From the IMG/VR virus record IMGVR_UViG_3300008448_000206, positions 1 to 41,374 of that record: a DNA stretch of 41,374 nucleotides; one strand, written 5' to 3'. Both the position numbers and the translations under genes were made by a program. The notes beneath the pieces are model-generated. The model was not told the origin of the DNA and searched no databases. It saw only the letters and a list, made by a program, of their open reading frames with translations. How positions within the stretch are numbered: position 1 is the stretch's first letter; each line of letters opens with the position of its first letter. The DNA comes from a virus. This document shows positions 1 through 7,962 of the stretch, piece by piece.

Positions 1-114
1 CCATGCCAACGCCGAGGGCGGGCAGGGCGGCAAGCGTGGCCGCGACGCCCGGGTGCAACGGTTGCGGCAAGGCGGCCAGCGGTGCCCACACGAAGCCCAA
101 ATGCTCGGGGTTAA
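1..114. repeat. Left copy of 114-bp contig-end direct repeat
   Basis: Bases 1-114 are identical to bases 41261-41374. The repeat falls inside one open reading frame that continues in phase from one contig end to the other. This fits a circular or circularly permuted molecule assembled with an overlap. A true short terminal repeat is less likely because it would cut a gene. Confidence 0.95.
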
Positions 115-493
115 GCGTAGGTGCGAAAGGTTCGGCAACGTTGAGGCCGTAGGTCGTAAAGCCCCCGTCGTAGTCGAGAATGCAAAGCGGCTCGGTCGGT
201 GCCTGCCCGATTTCCTCTTGGCTTTCACGGATCGCGGCTTGCTCGGGGGTTTCCCCTTCCTCGATATGCCCGCCCGGGAGGCCCCAATGCAACGGGAAGT
301 CGGCCGTATTACCCGAGCGAAGCAAAAGCAAGACCGAATCGCCCGCCCGGTAAAGGATACCGGCGGCAACGTCAGTACCCCCGGCCGCCCGGTAAGCAAT
401 GGCCGCCGCCCGTTCGACCGAGTGCCCCGCGCGAAGTAGCTCGGCGAGGTTTTGCGAAATAATCTCAGGCGTCGCGCCTTTGACGAGCGGCAT
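1..493 (-). CDS. N-terminal part of Nudix-DUF2213 fusion protein (cut by contig end)
   Basis: Begins at an ATG at 493, with AAGGAG eight bases upstream overlapping the end of the preceding gene. It runs off base 1 and continues in frame at 41260 down to 40137, giving about 538 residues in all. Residues 71-97 hold a Nudix box (G75, E81, R89, E90, E93, E94, G96), which marks a family that hydrolyses nucleoside diphosphates linked to other groups and needs a divalent metal. Two hydrophobic positions of the consensus are S91 and Q97, so substrate and activity are uncertain. The rest of the protein is DUF2213, usually found where a prohead protease is expected. The gene lies between two unknown late genes and the capsid cement gene, the normal place for a maturation protease. 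Confidence 0.85.
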   Translation of the reverse strand, partial: MPLVKGATPEIISQNLAELLRAGHSVERAAAIAYRAAGGTDVAAGILYRAGDSVLLLLRSGNTADFPLHWGLPGGHIEEGETPEQAAIRESQEEIGQAPTEPLCILDYDGGFTTYGLNVAEPFAPTLNPEHLGFVWAPLAALPQPLHPGVAATLAALPALGVGM

Positions 494-498
494 GTCGC

Positions 499-786
499 TT
501 ACTCCTTCGGAACGAGGGAGGCGAAGACGCCGAGGTTCGCTTGCGTCAGTTCGGTAAGCGTGTTGCCCGGTGCCCACGTGCCGCCGAGCGAACCATTCAC
601 GGAAACTTGCACGTCTTTGGTTTCGTCGTCTTGCAGGAAATCGACGAAGGCGAACGCGGCCGCTTGCGCGGCGGTGCGGTCGGTTACGTGGCAGGCTTGC
701 GCAAGCTCTACGCGGTCAAACTCGGCCGCGATTTTTTCGCGGGCTTCGGCCTTCGTGGCCGCACGTACTGCGAAAGAGTAAGACAT
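499..786 (-). CDS. Small late protein of unknown function
   Basis: A 95-residue protein between the 227-residue gene and the Nudix-DUF2213 gene. Two start codons lie in frame, at 792 and 786. The AAGGA motif is only about one base from the first but seven from the second, so 786 is preferred. The protein is acidic with an Ala-rich helical N-terminal half and no membrane segment. Its place in the head module suggests a virion or head-assembly role, but I recognise no family. The gene end supplies the ribosome site of the next gene. Confidence 0.75.
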   Translation of the reverse strand: MSYSFAVRAATKAEAREKIAAEFDRVELAQACHVTDRTAAQAAAFAFVDFLQDDETKDVQVSVNGSLGGTWAPGNTLTELTQANLGVFASLVPKE

Positions 787-834
787 TTTCATTTCCTTTT
801 CGTGAGTAGAGATTATCGTAACACTTCCCGGGGC

Positions 835-1518
835 TTAGTTGTAGGTCGCGGCCAGCGAAGGCAACGCGGCCTCGTCACTGAAACCGCAAACGATGGTCTT
901 CCGGTCGAGCGAAATCCAGCGAATGCACAAGTTCGGGTAGTTGAGCCGGTTATCGACGAGGCCATAAACATGCACCCAATCGGACAAGAAGACCGAGGCG
1001 GGCAAGGCGGTATCGAGTACGAGCGTCAAGACCGTACCGGCGACCGCGTTGTAAGCCGCGCCGTCGGTTGCCGAGGATTGGTACGCGGTCACGATATTTA
1101 TGTCGGCCGGTACGGTATGGTCTTCGCCATCAAAGAGCGAAAGGGTCGCGAAGTCGTGTCGCACCCGTTGCGAAATTGAAGCCTCAATGTCGAGGGCGGC
1201 CGGGGAAAGAACCGGGGCGCTTACGATCACGAACGATTCGGAATCCTCGACGGTCGGGTTCGTACTCAGGGCGAGAACGACTTGGCCGTTCGAGTAGGAT
1301 TCGCGCACGACGAAATCGCTCGCGGCTACCCCGGCGAAATTGCCGTACAGGGCGAGCGCCTCGGCGGGCGTGGTTGCGTCGGGTACTGCCTGCCCTACGT
1401 CGCCGCCGGTCAGGGGGTCGCCGGTAGTCGGATCGACGAGAACTACGGCGCGGCCGAGGTCGCCGCCGTCAAAATCTACAAGCCCTTTTGCGAGGGTGTA
1501 TTCGCGTTGGTTTGCCAT
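835..1518 (-). CDS. Putative head-associated virion protein, unknown family
   Basis: A 227-residue acidic protein with many short hydrophobic stretches separated by G, D, T and S, a composition typical of beta-rich virion proteins. It starts at ATG 1518 behind an AAAGGAG that overlaps the TAA of the Mu-F-like gene. Located between the Mu-F-like gene and the prohead-protease-like gene, it may be a decoration, fibre or accessory head protein. No catalytic motif or signal peptide is visible. The function is a positional inference. Confidence 0.75.
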   Translation of the reverse strand: MANQREYTLAKGLVDFDGGDLGRAVVLVDPTTGDPLTGGDVGQAVPDATTPAEALALYGNFAGVAASDFVVRESYSNGQVVLALSTNPTVEDSESFVIVSAPVLSPAALDIEASISQRVRHDFATLSLFDGEDHTVPADINIVTAYQSSATDGAAYNAVAGTVLTLVLDTALPASVFLSDWVHVYGLVDNRLNYPNLCIRWISLDRKTIVCGFSDEAALPSLAATYN

Positions 1519-1521
1519 TGC

Positions 1522-2385
1522 TTACTCCTTTGAGAAATCGAAAACGGGCGACATGGTGCAACGGCAATTCGGGGCCTGCCCGGGAATCCCCCGCTCGCCC
1601 GTGCGTGTGTCAATGACCGGCAGTTTATCAAAGCTGAATACTTCGCCGTCCATATCGACATGATCCTCGCGCGGGTGCGCGCCTCCCCCGCTATGATGCC
1701 ACATGAACTTTTGCACGCCTAGCGCCTCCATGCGCCCGCGATTGACCGAGTTATAAACCTTGCGGGTTTGGTCGAGCGCGATATTCTTTGCGCGGCGGTG
1801 CGTTTGGCCTTCGTACTGTTCGAGCGCGGGCACAAGGTCTTGCAGGCCGTTACCCGTGGTAATCGAGCGCATTACCGCGCCCTCGACCTTTTGCAAATAC
1901 TCTTGCGCAATCGACTTGATCAAGCCGACATTTTCGGTTACGGCCGCCTTCGTTATCTCGTTGAGCGTCGGATTACTGAGCGAGGTTTTCAAGCTCATGC
2001 CGCCCGAGAGTTTTTGCAAGCTCGAATGCAAAGCCTTGGTGCCCGAGGCGTCGGCGGCTTTCACCATGTCTTCGGCGAGGGGCTTTGCCTTCTTTGCGAA
2101 TAGATCGTTAAACCGATTGCCTAGCGACGACATGAGCATACGCGATTGACTCGCGATTGTTGCGTCTTCGCCGAAGTGCGAGGCGGCCGCGTCGGTCTTG
2201 AACAGGCGCAACACTTCCCGCTTTACTTGCGCCGTCATTTGCGCGGTCAGGGCCGACAAGGCCCCCACGTAGCGCACCGCGACCGCCGCGTTATGTTGCA
2301 GCGGGTCGCCTCGGAAGGTAGGCGCGGCCGATTGCTTCTCGGCCCATGCCTTACGCTTCGCCGTTAGCTGGATTTTCTTCGCCAT
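1522..2385 (-). CDS. Mu gpF / SPP1 gp7-like minor head protein
   Basis: A 287-residue protein whose first 35 bases overlap the end of the portal gene. The C-terminal third carries the family pattern: an Arg/Asn-rich helix (residues ~195-225), paired His in WHHSGG, an H-x-x-M-D-G-x-x-F turn, then the metal-type ending P-N-C-R-C near residue 276. Proteins of this family bind the portal and enter the prohead in a few copies, acting in head assembly or DNA ejection. The N-terminal two thirds is helical and Lys/Ala-rich. Its location directly after the portal gene is the family norm. Confidence 0.88.
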   Translation of the reverse strand: MAKKIQLTAKRKAWAEKQSAAPTFRGDPLQHNAAVAVRYVGALSALTAQMTAQVKREVLRLFKTDAAASHFGEDATIASQSRMLMSSLGNRFNDLFAKKAKPLAEDMVKAADASGTKALHSSLQKLSGGMSLKTSLSNPTLNEITKAAVTENVGLIKSIAQEYLQKVEGAVMRSITTGNGLQDLVPALEQYEGQTHRRAKNIALDQTRKVYNSVNRGRMEALGVQKFMWHHSGGGAHPREDHVDMDGEVFSFDKLPVIDTRTGERGIPGQAPNCRCTMSPVFDFSKE

Positions 2386-3907
2386 TGTCTTGAGGGTCTT
2401 CGTCGGTTAGGGTCGGCAGGCCGTTGAATCCGCTTTGCTCGTCGGCCGAGATTTTAGCGCGTACCTCTTGACCATCAACCGCGCCAATATCGACCGCGTA
2501 AATCTTGTCGGCTTCCGCGTTGAGTTTGCGCACCTCGGCCGATTCTTTGCTACTCATGGAATCGATAGGCTTCCAAGTGCAATCGACGCCGAACACTTCG
2601 CCCCCGAAGCGCGGCACGATTTCGGAACGGATCAGGCAAACCATATGCCGATCAATGAGCGGTTCCATGTCATTGACTTGGATGCTTTCGAGTTCCTCGT
2701 GGTAACTCTCGGCCTCGTACTCGCCCGTCGCGTTGAACCCCTTCGGCGTCGTGCCGAGTAGCTTCGTTGCCGGGATATTGGCGGCGGCCGCGACGATTTG
2801 GTATTGCGTCATGATTACGGTATCGAGGTCGGCCAAGCTCGTGTCGTGTTGCTCGATTCGGTCGGCTTCCGAGTCGGCAATCTTGACGCCGTAGTTATCG
2901 CGGAATTGCGCCCACACGTTCAAGCGTTGTTCGAACGCGCCTTGATTGGCGAGGGCCTTCGCTACGTCGGTATAGAAAATCATCGCGCGCTTTGTGAGGG
3001 CCAGTTGCGGCGCTTCGTTCGCGGTGCGCTCGGCGGCATAGACGCGCTCGTAAATCAGTTGCGGCACGCTCAAGCCGCCGTAGAGGTACGACGGTTTCAG
3101 AATGTCGGCAACTTCCGGCCCCTTCATGATTACAAGGTGCGATTTGTGATACCGCTTGTTGTTGATAAGCCAGTAAGTCGGCTCGTAGAAGTCGAGGGCC
3201 GACGGGTCGCTCGCGCTTGCGCTCGTCAATTCCGGTACGCACCAATACGGGTCGATTTGCGACACGCCGCGATAGCTTCCCGGGGTAATGGCGTCGGGGT
3301 TGAACGGCTTCACGTAGTAATCGGGGTCGGTACTTTCGACCTTGAACAACGCAACGCGCACGCCGAAGACGCGGCCCATTTTGACGTATTCAACGAGCGT
3401 TCGATTCAGGCGGTAACGCTTGTTCGCCTTCTCGATTGCGGCGAGTACCTCGGGGGCGACGGCCGAACCATCATTGACCGTAAAGGAATAGCCCTTGCGG
3501 ATAGCGTCGCGGGCCGGGATCAAGCAAGCCTTGTTTATGAGCCAGTGTTGCGCCATGAGGGCGCACATTTGATAACCGATGAAGCCTTGCGAGCCGTACC
3601 ACATGGCTTGCACTTCGGGGATGCCAACTTGCCCCAGCGAGAAAACCGATTTAATGCCCCCGTCGTAGGCGTCGTCGTTCGCGAAGGTCGTAACGCTCTT
3701 GCCGTCGCCGGTCAGTACGTAGGTATCGCCCACGGTTCGGGGCAACGCGCGCTCGGTCAAGCGCATGAGCCGCTCGTCGCGGGTCAAGGTGTCGTCGAGG
3801 TCGATTTCGGTCGAAAAGAAAGAGTCGCGCCGCACAAGTTCGGCGGGCGGTGCGGCTTGGGCTTCGGGCTTGGTGCCGAGCAACCAGCGAAAAAAGCGTG
3901 CGAACAT
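2351..3907 (-). CDS. Portal protein (DUF1073 type)
   Basis: Forms the dodecameric ring at the capsid vertex through which DNA is packaged and which joins the neck. The chosen start is ATG 3907 ([11 protein letters not shown]), ten bases past the TerL stop, with AAGGGG upstream. This gives 518 residues, normal for the family. Longer reading into the TerL gene adds only basic low-complexity residues and is rejected. Family features are the aromatic segment around [11 protein letters not shown], the [11 protein letters not shown] turn, and the helix-rich stretch ending in [18 protein letters not shown], which resembles the portal clip and tunnel-loop region. The C-terminus is acidic ([10 protein letters not shown]). 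It follows TerL directly. Confidence 0.9.
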   Translation of the reverse strand: MFARFFRWLLGTKPEAQAAPPAELVRRDSFFSTEIDLDDTLTRDERLMRLTERALPRTVGDTYVLTGDGKSVTTFANDDAYDGGIKSVFSLGQVGIPEVQAMWYGSQGFIGYQMCALMAQHWLINKACLIPARDAIRKGYSFTVNDGSAVAPEVLAAIEKANKRYRLNRTLVEYVKMGRVFGVRVALFKVESTDPDYYVKPFNPDAITPGSYRGVSQIDPYWCVPELTSASASDPSALDFYEPTYWLINNKRYHKSHLVIMKGPEVADILKPSYLYGGLSVPQLIYERVYAAERTANEAPQLALTKRAMIFYTDVAKALANQGAFEQRLNVWAQFRDNYGVKIADSEADRIEQHDTSLADLDTVIMTQYQIVAAAANIPATKLLGTTPKGFNATGEYEAESYHEELESIQVNDMEPLIDRHMVCLIRSEIVPRFGGEVFGVDCTWKPIDSMSSKESAEVRKLNAEADKIYAVDIGAVDGQEVRAKISADEQSGFNGLPTLTDEDPQDNGEENPANGEA

Positions 3908-3917
3908 TTCGTACCCC

Positions 3918-5537
3918 TTACGGTAAATCAAAGAACCCGCGCCGCTTCGGCTCGGTCGGTGCATACGCAATCATGACACTATCGGCGAGGTTTGGCGACT
4001 TCGAGCCTTCGGGTTGCTTGTTAATCAAGAGTTTGCCCGCCCCATTTTCCGAGTAAGTCGGTTGCGATAGCTCAAGCGTGAGTTTCGATAAAGCCGGTAG
4101 CTTACTCGAAATTGATATGAGCGAGTCAGGATCGGCGACCGGGTGCCCCTGCACGACGGCGCGGTACGTGCGAAGAAAGCGCATTCGCAACGACCACCAC
4201 GCTTGAGCCTTGGCGTTCGCGAAGTAGTCTTTGTTCGTGCGTTCCTCTTTGTCGCGTGAGTCGTCGCCGTCGAACTGCGGAATCTTGCCGTCAGGATCAA
4301 CGACGCCCGCCGAGCCTTGGAACTTGACGACGCCGAACTCTTTCGCGCCCTTGGCCTTGCGCGCCTCGTTGAGTTTGCGCGCGTCGCCCTTGGTGCCCGC
4401 CCCCAGCCCGTCGCCGTCATAAGCGAACTCGCCGTACCCTTCGGCCTCGCAAATCTCGAAGGCGCGTTCGACGGTCGCGTAAATGTCGGCCCCCTTGCCG
4501 CTCCACGCTTCCACGTATTCGAGCAAGACGCCGTAGCGACCGGCGAAGGCGTTCAAATCGCTACCCTCGTCGGCAACGTCGAGGCCGCCTTGGCGCTTGC
4601 CGGAAATGTCGAGGCCGAGGCGCACGTGGGCGTCGATAGCCGCTTGAACCCATTCGGCCGGGATCACTACGCCCGCGACGCTTGCGTTCTCGTTAATGTC
4701 GTACTCTTGGGCGATAACCTGCGGGTCTTTGGTCAGCTTGAGATTTTCGTACCAAGCCTCGTCTTTGCGCGGGTCGTCGCGCCAATGGAAAACGAAAACG
4801 TCGTCGGGCGACCATGACCGACGCTTGACCGAGAAGGGCGTCGCAGGGCCATTGACCGAAGACATGTCGATACGGCAATTCGTGGTCGCGCTCAACGATT
4901 CTTCGGCGCGCTGGGGGCGCTCAAGGTGCGCGGATTCATCAACGAAGTAAATCGCGGTACGGTCGCCCCGGCCGATGTTGTCGCCCGCCTCGCCGGTCAT
5001 GACGCTACCCGAGTCGGGGAACGTCAAGCGCATGAACGCGCCGTGCTTGTCGCGTTGCCAGCCGCCGCGAAACTCTCGCGGAAGGTTCGCAAGGAATACC
5101 CGGGCTTTGTAGAAAAGGGATTTCGGCGAGTCGAGTCTATCGACGTATTCCTCTTTTCGTGACCCGAAGCCGATAGCCATACCGTCGTAAAAAAGGCAAA
5201 GCGTACAACTCAGGGCGATAGCGACCCAGCTTGCGCCCGTGTCGCGGCTCTTGGGAACGAGGCCGTCTTTCGAGGCCCGCCAATGCCCGACGATCCATTG
5301 CATAAGCTCGGTTTGCCGGTCGAAGGGGATAAACGGAATCGTCGCAGGCAAGCCGCGCTCAATGTTCCGGGGGTCGTAGGTCATGCCGAAGTCTTCCACG
5401 AACTGCCACGGGTGCGACTTGTAATACGCTTTTAGCACGGGCACCAACGCGGGGTCTTGGCGAATCTTTCGAATGAGTTCGAAGCGCCGCCGGAACACGA
5501 CGGCGTAATCGGGGTTTTTGAAGTCGAACCCTTCCAC
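3918..5537 (-). CDS. terL: Terminase large subunit (TerL)
   Basis: The packaging motor: an N-terminal ATPase drives DNA into the prohead and a C-terminal RNase H-like nuclease cuts the concatemer. The ATPase has a variant Walker A ([10 protein letters not shown], residues ~95-104), a Walker B with catalytic acid ([10 protein letters not shown], ~195-204), and a coupling segment SVNGPATPF. The nuclease shows acids in [10 protein letters not shown] and FAYDGDGLG. The GTG at 5537 has a strong G-rich ribosome site nine bases upstream. A TTG at 5543 overlapping the TerS stop is the alternative. Length is 539 residues. The neighbours TerS and portal confirm the call. Confidence 0.95.
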   Translation of the reverse strand: MEGFDFKNPDYAVVFRRRFELIRKIRQDPALVPVLKAYYKSHPWQFVEDFGMTYDPRNIERGLPATIPFIPFDRQTELMQWIVGHWRASKDGLVPKSRDTGASWVAIALSCTLCLFYDGMAIGFGSRKEEYVDRLDSPKSLFYKARVFLANLPREFRGGWQRDKHGAFMRLTFPDSGSVMTGEAGDNIGRGDRTAIYFVDESAHLERPQRAEESLSATTNCRIDMSSVNGPATPFSVKRRSWSPDDVFVFHWRDDPRKDEAWYENLKLTKDPQVIAQEYDINENASVAGVVIPAEWVQAAIDAHVRLGLDISGKRQGGLDVADEGSDLNAFAGRYGVLLEYVEAWSGKGADIYATVERAFEICEAEGYGEFAYDGDGLGAGTKGDARKLNEARKAKGAKEFGVVKFQGSAGVVDPDGKIPQFDGDDSRDKEERTNKDYFANAKAQAWWSLRMRFLRTYRAVVQGHPVADPDSLISISSKLPALSKLTLELSQPTYSENGAGKLLINKQPEGSKSPNLADSVMIAYAPTEPKRRGFFDLP

Positions 5538-5539
5538 GA

Positions 5540-6298
5540 TCAACCACCCCCCACGATTTGCGAGTACAGGGCGGCCAGTTGTTGCGGGTCGCTCGGTAGG
5601 TCGGTCGGCGGCGCTTCGGGGATCAGGGGGCGGCCATCCTTGCCCGTGAGTTCGCGTTTCTCAACCAAGAGGCCGAGATATTTCGCGATATTTTGCAGCG
5701 CGCCGTCTTGGTCGCGCATCTTGATTTCGAGGCCGTCTTTCGTGCGCTTGACCCCGGCAATTAACTTGCGCTCGGGGCCGGTCAGGCTTTCGGTATCGGC
5801 GAAGAAAATATCTTCGAAGCCCTCCCCGTTGCACTCGGGGCAGTCGGGGTGCGGCTCGGCATTGTGCCGCCATCCGAACCCGCCGCCGCAGTCGGGGAAG
5901 GGGGCGGCTTCCTCGCCGCGCTTGGCTGGCCGCATGGCCGCGTCGCACGCCTCGGCATACTCGCGGGCGCTCCATTGGTATTGATGCGCGACGCCGTGGC
6001 AGTACCGGCAATTCACGCGCCGCACGTGCATGATTTTGGAAGGATCGGCCGTTGCAAGCGCTACCCATTCGCGCAACACGTCGGCGGCTTCGTAGAGGCA
6101 CTCTTGCGAAACTTTCGCCATTTGCGCCTCGATTAAACCTTGAATCCTTGCATCGTTGAGCAATCGCCACGATGTAGGCTCGGCGCTTGCGGGCGAATAC
6201 CCCGCCCGGATCGCGGCTTGCGTTCCGTTGCGGTCTTTACAGTATTCCTCTACGAACCGAGGAACCCGTTTTGAGCGGATAGGGTCTTGAGCGTTCAT
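5540..6298 (-). CDS. terS: Terminase small subunit (TerS) with zinc-finger insertion
   Basis: Recognises the packaging site and hands DNA to TerL. The N-terminal 60 residues contain a helix-turn-helix (TQAAIRAGYSPASA, ~27-39), typical of Terminase_2 proteins. Between it and the C-terminal oligomerisation part lies an insertion with two CxxC pairs, C97/C100 and C153/C156, the second in a DnaJ-like CPECNGEG. A further Cys (C137) lies between. The insertion probably binds zinc. The end (ALYSQIVGGG) meets the TerL start. The ribosome site before ATG 6298 is weak (AAGATG), so translation may start poorly. It is the first gene of the leftward late block. Confidence 0.93.
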   Translation of the reverse strand: MNAQDPIRSKRVPRFVEEYCKDRNGTQAAIRAGYSPASAEPTSWRLLNDARIQGLIEAQMAKVSQECLYEAADVLREWVALATADPSKIMHVRRVNCRYCHGVAHQYQWSAREYAEACDAAMRPAKRGEEAAPFPDCGGGFGWRHNAEPHPDCPECNGEGFEDIFFADTESLTGPERKLIAGVKRTKDGLEIKMRDQDGALQNIAKYLGLLVEKRELTGKDGRPLIPEAPPTDLPSDPQQLAALYSQIVGGG

Positions 6299-6320
6299 GT
6301 CCGCATCTTACACAACCTTA

Positions 6321-6340
6321 GCAACCACAAGCAACCACAA
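6321..6340. repeat. Exact tandem 10-bp repeat GCAACCACAA x2
   Basis: Two adjacent exact copies of GCAACCACAA, preceded by a partial copy (ACAACC at ~6312-6317), 23 bases upstream of the TerS start. It may be a binding site for TerS (packaging initiation) or for a late regulator. Only the repeat itself is directly seen. Confidence 0.85.
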
Positions 6341-6573
6341 TGCGCGGCAAGCTCTACCCGTTTTTTCGGTTATTTACCTCTAGGCTTCGGTTACTTCTTT
6401 CCCCTTGTTTCTATTACCTTTTTCCCTCTTTTATACTCTCTACCTCTATTTTATTAAATTGAAAATAGAATATATAAGAACGTATAAGATAAGAGAAATA
6501 CATATACATAGTAGTCTTACAACTACGGCGCGTAATAGGGAGAAGAAAACCGGGTGCGGCGAAACCTACTTAC

Positions 6574-6603
6574 CGTATATGTAAATTTGCATATGCGTAT
6601 AAT
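6574..6603 (+). promoter_or_regulatory. Rightward promoter P1 with palindrome in the -35 region
   Basis: A perfect TATAAT lies at 6598-6603. Immediately upstream is an 18-bp near-perfect palindrome, ATATGTAAATTTGCATAT (6577-6594), extended by CG/CG pairs to 6574-6597. No good -35 hexamer lies 17 bases upstream (GTATAT), so the palindrome probably binds an activator or repressor. It would drive the early gene at 6734 with a leader of ~125 bases. Confidence 0.6.
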
Positions 6604-6622
6604 ACCCGGCGGCCTTCCGGGT
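6604..6622 (+). other. Inverted repeat at the P1 start point
   Basis: ACCCGG (6604-6609) and CCGGGT (6617-6622) pair around a 7-base loop, at and just after the expected P1 transcription start. It would form a 5'-terminal hairpin in a P1 transcript. Confidence 0.6.
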
Positions 6623-6635
6623 AAGCATATTCGTA

Positions 6636-6654
6636 TAAGGCAAAAAGCGCCTTA
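6636..6654 (+). other. Leader hairpin TAAGGC / GCCTTA
   Basis: TAAGGC (6636-6641) and GCCTTA (6649-6654) pair around AAAAAGC. It lies in the leader of a P1 transcript. No U-run follows, so a terminator is unlikely. Confidence 0.55.
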
Positions 6655-6669
6655 CACTTACTCACTACT

Positions 6670-6703
6670 TACCGTTGCTTTCCTACTGGAAACACGGTAT
6701 ATT
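6670..6703 (+). promoter_or_regulatory. Rightward promoter P2 covered by a nested inverted repeat
   Basis: TTGCTT (6675-6680), a 17-base spacer and TATATT (6698-6703) form a good sigma-70 promoter ending ~30 bases before ATG 6734. The same stretch holds a nested inverted repeat: TACCGT/ACGGTA (6670-6675 and 6694-6699) outside TTTCC/GGAAA (6679-6683 and 6688-6692). It may act as an operator over P2, or as an RNA hairpin when transcribed from P1. Confidence 0.6.
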
Positions 6704-6733
6704 CGCCTACACGAAACCAAGTAGGGGCGAAAA

Positions 6734-7129
6734 ATGAAATTTCCAATAGTCACGAGGGCGCAAGCGCACGCGCAAGGCTTGAAGCGTTTTTATAACGGTA
6801 AGCCGTGTAAGTATGGGCACGACGCGCAACGCTTCGTATCGACGGGCGTTTGTTGCGCTTGCAACGCGGCCCGCTCCAAGATTTTCTCCCGGGCCAAGGC
6901 AGGCGACGAGAAGGTTTTTTCGTACCACTTGCACCCCGACGACGTAGCGGCCGCGCTGGCCTATTGCCAAGCGCTCGACATTCAACGGGGCCGCGTTCCT
7001 TTCTCCCCGGATGCACCCGCACGAGGGGCCGAACCCGCCGCCATGCCTGCCGACATTGAGCGGCACCGCGCGACACTCATTGCGAGCTATTCGCAACCGA
7101 GCGCGCCCGCCTACCTTCCGACGCCGTAA
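6734..7129 (+). CDS. Early protein with CxxxH...CxxC zinc motif
   Basis: A 131-residue protein and the first gene of the rightward early block. ATG 6734 follows AGGGGC at good spacing. The N-terminal half has a compact zinc motif: NGKPCKYGHD (C25, H29), then VCCACN (C40, C43), a pattern seen in many small phage proteins and near HNH-type folds. No HNH catalytic core is complete here, so nuclease activity is not claimed. The C-terminal half is Ala/Pro-rich. Its first position behind two strong promoters suggests very early expression, perhaps in host takeover or regulation. Confidence 0.8.
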   Translation: MKFPIVTRAQAHAQGLKRFYNGKPCKYGHDAQRFVSTGVCCACNAARSKIFSRAKAGDEKVFSYHLHPDDVAAALAYCQALDIQRGRVPFSPDAPARGAEPAAMPADIERHRATLIASYSQPSAPAYLPTP

Positions 7130-7144
7130 CGTGGGGGCCAAGCC

Positions 7145-7351
7145 ATGACCTTGATAGAACAGTACGCACCGCCCCCGGCGGGCGAAGGCTGGAAAGATTG
7201 GGCGGGCGGCGAGTGCCCGGAACCCGCCCCCGTTCTCGTTGAATACCGGATGCGTTGCGGCTTGACTTCGACCCGGGGGACGCCTGCGGGCGAGGTGCGA
7301 TGGATGCACGCGGGCAACGGCGGCGACGTTGTAGCGTACCGACGAAAATAA
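7145..7351 (+). CDS. Small early phage protein, RW-x-HxGxGGD-x-VAYR type
   Basis: A 68-residue protein starting at ATG 7145 behind GGGGGCC. It has GEGWKDWAGGECP near the start and ends with RWMHAGNGGDVVAYR. I recognise this pattern from small conserved phage proteins of unknown role. It probably forms one small beta domain. Its stop codon is the start of the A-T rich upstream part of promoter A1. Confidence 0.75.
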   Translation: MTLIEQYAPPPAGEGWKDWAGGECPEPAPVLVEYRMRCGLTSTRGTPAGEVRWMHAGNGGDVVAYRRK

Positions 7352-7401
7352 TTCTTGACATTCCGTATTTCGTATTACATAATTCAGCCATCAACAACGA
7401 A
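7345..7401 (+). promoter_or_regulatory. Promoter A, copy 1
   Basis: TTGACA (7355-7360), a 17-base spacer and CATAAT (7378-7383) form a near-consensus sigma-70 promoter. The spacer and -10 consist of three near-repeats (CGTATTT, CGTATTA, CATAATT). The whole stretch 7345-7401, including A/T-rich upstream bases and the first leader bases, is identical to 21560-21616. The core 7355-7401 is also identical to 9500-9546. It drives the gene at 7420. Confidence 0.88.
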
Positions 7402-7419
7402 TTACGGAAGGAACACCAA

Positions 7420-7716
7420 ATGCAAGTCGCTACCCAAATCCTCGAACAACTCGGCGGGAACCGCTTCGTCGCCATGACCGGCGCAAAACAATTTGTCGGC
7501 GGCGAGCGTTCCTTGCAATTCAGCCTCGGCCGGGGCGCTACCAACAAGGCAAACAAAGTTCGCGTGACCCTCGCGACCGACGATACCTATACCGTCGAAT
7601 TTTTCAACCTGCGGGGCGTCAATTGCAAGCCGTGCGGCGAACCCGTCGAGCGCGTCTATGCCGACCGCCTGCAAACCGTTTTTACCGAAGCGACCGGCTT
7701 CGATACGAGGCTCTAA
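7420..7716 (+). CDS. Conserved small phage protein (FVAMTGAKxF type)
   Basis: A 98-residue protein after promoter A1. ATG 7420 follows AAGGAACACCAA. It contains NRFVAMTGAKQFVGG, a KANKVRVTL strand, VEFFNLRG and the ending YADRLQTVFTEATGFDTRL. This is a widespread phage and mobile-element family of unknown function, probably a small mixed alpha/beta domain. It lacks cysteine pairs of note (a single CKPC). Confidence 0.85.
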   Translation: MQVATQILEQLGGNRFVAMTGAKQFVGGERSLQFSLGRGATNKANKVRVTLATDDTYTVEFFNLRGVNCKPCGEPVERVYADRLQTVFTEATGFDTRL

Positions 7717-7718
7717 CC

Positions 7719-7955
7719 ATGCAACGCACCATCGAACAATGGCGGGGGTGCGCCCCTGCCGTTATGGCTACCCAGCAAAGCCCCGTCGCGATTCAATTCG
7801 CCTTCGAGGATGCCAAGGCCGATATTCTCGCGCTCTACGCCCTCGCCGAACGTGTCGCACGCCTCAACCCGGCGGCGGGCGAGATTGGCCCCGGAATGTT
7901 GGCCTCGCTCGTTGAGCAAGCGCGGCACTTGACAAACTCGACAAGTAGTACATAA
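7719..7955 (+). CDS. Small early protein; its end carries an operator-promoter
   Basis: A 78-residue, mostly helical protein starting at ATG 7719, two bases after the preceding stop. No family recognised. Its last codons read LTNSTSST because promoter B1 lies inside the coding sequence. Its TAA (7953-7955) is part of the -10 box for the next gene. The DUF2800 gene ending at 17396 finishes with a similar peptide for the same reason. Confidence 0.7.
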   Translation: MQRTIEQWRGCAPAVMATQQSPVAIQFAFEDAKADILALYALAERVARLNPAAGEIGPGMLASLVEQARHLTNSTSST

Positions 7956-7956
7956 T
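7928..7956 (+). promoter_or_regulatory. Promoter B1 with palindromic operator
   Basis: TTGACA (7929-7934), a 16-base spacer and CATAAT (7951-7956). The 18-bp imperfect palindrome CTTGAC-N6-GACAAG (7928-7945) covers the -35 and half the spacer. The expected start of transcription is about 7963, which is the A of the next gene's ATG. Confidence 0.8.
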
Positions 7957-7962
7957 CACGCC

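Larger units (their letters stand above)
6299..6733. other. AT-rich divergent intergenic region, candidate control region or origin
   Basis: About 435 bases without a convincing gene, between TerS (leftward) and the first early gene (rightward). Bases ~6390-6460 of the plus strand are almost all C and T. Bases ~6455-6515 are A/T/purine-rich with TATAAG-like repeats. This contrasts sharply with the GC-rich genome. The right half contains two tandem rightward promoters and several inverted repeats. I could not find a good sigma-70 promoter for the leftward late genes here. A strand-biased AT-rich block between divergent modules is a reasonable place for a replication origin, but that is inference. 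Confidence 0.7.

Noticed and set aside
2798-3976. Long plus-strand frame (392 codons) opposite the portal gene
   Set aside because: Arg/Val/Gly-rich shadow of a GC-rich gene; no ribosome site, no known domain, and the opposite strand encodes a clear portal protein.
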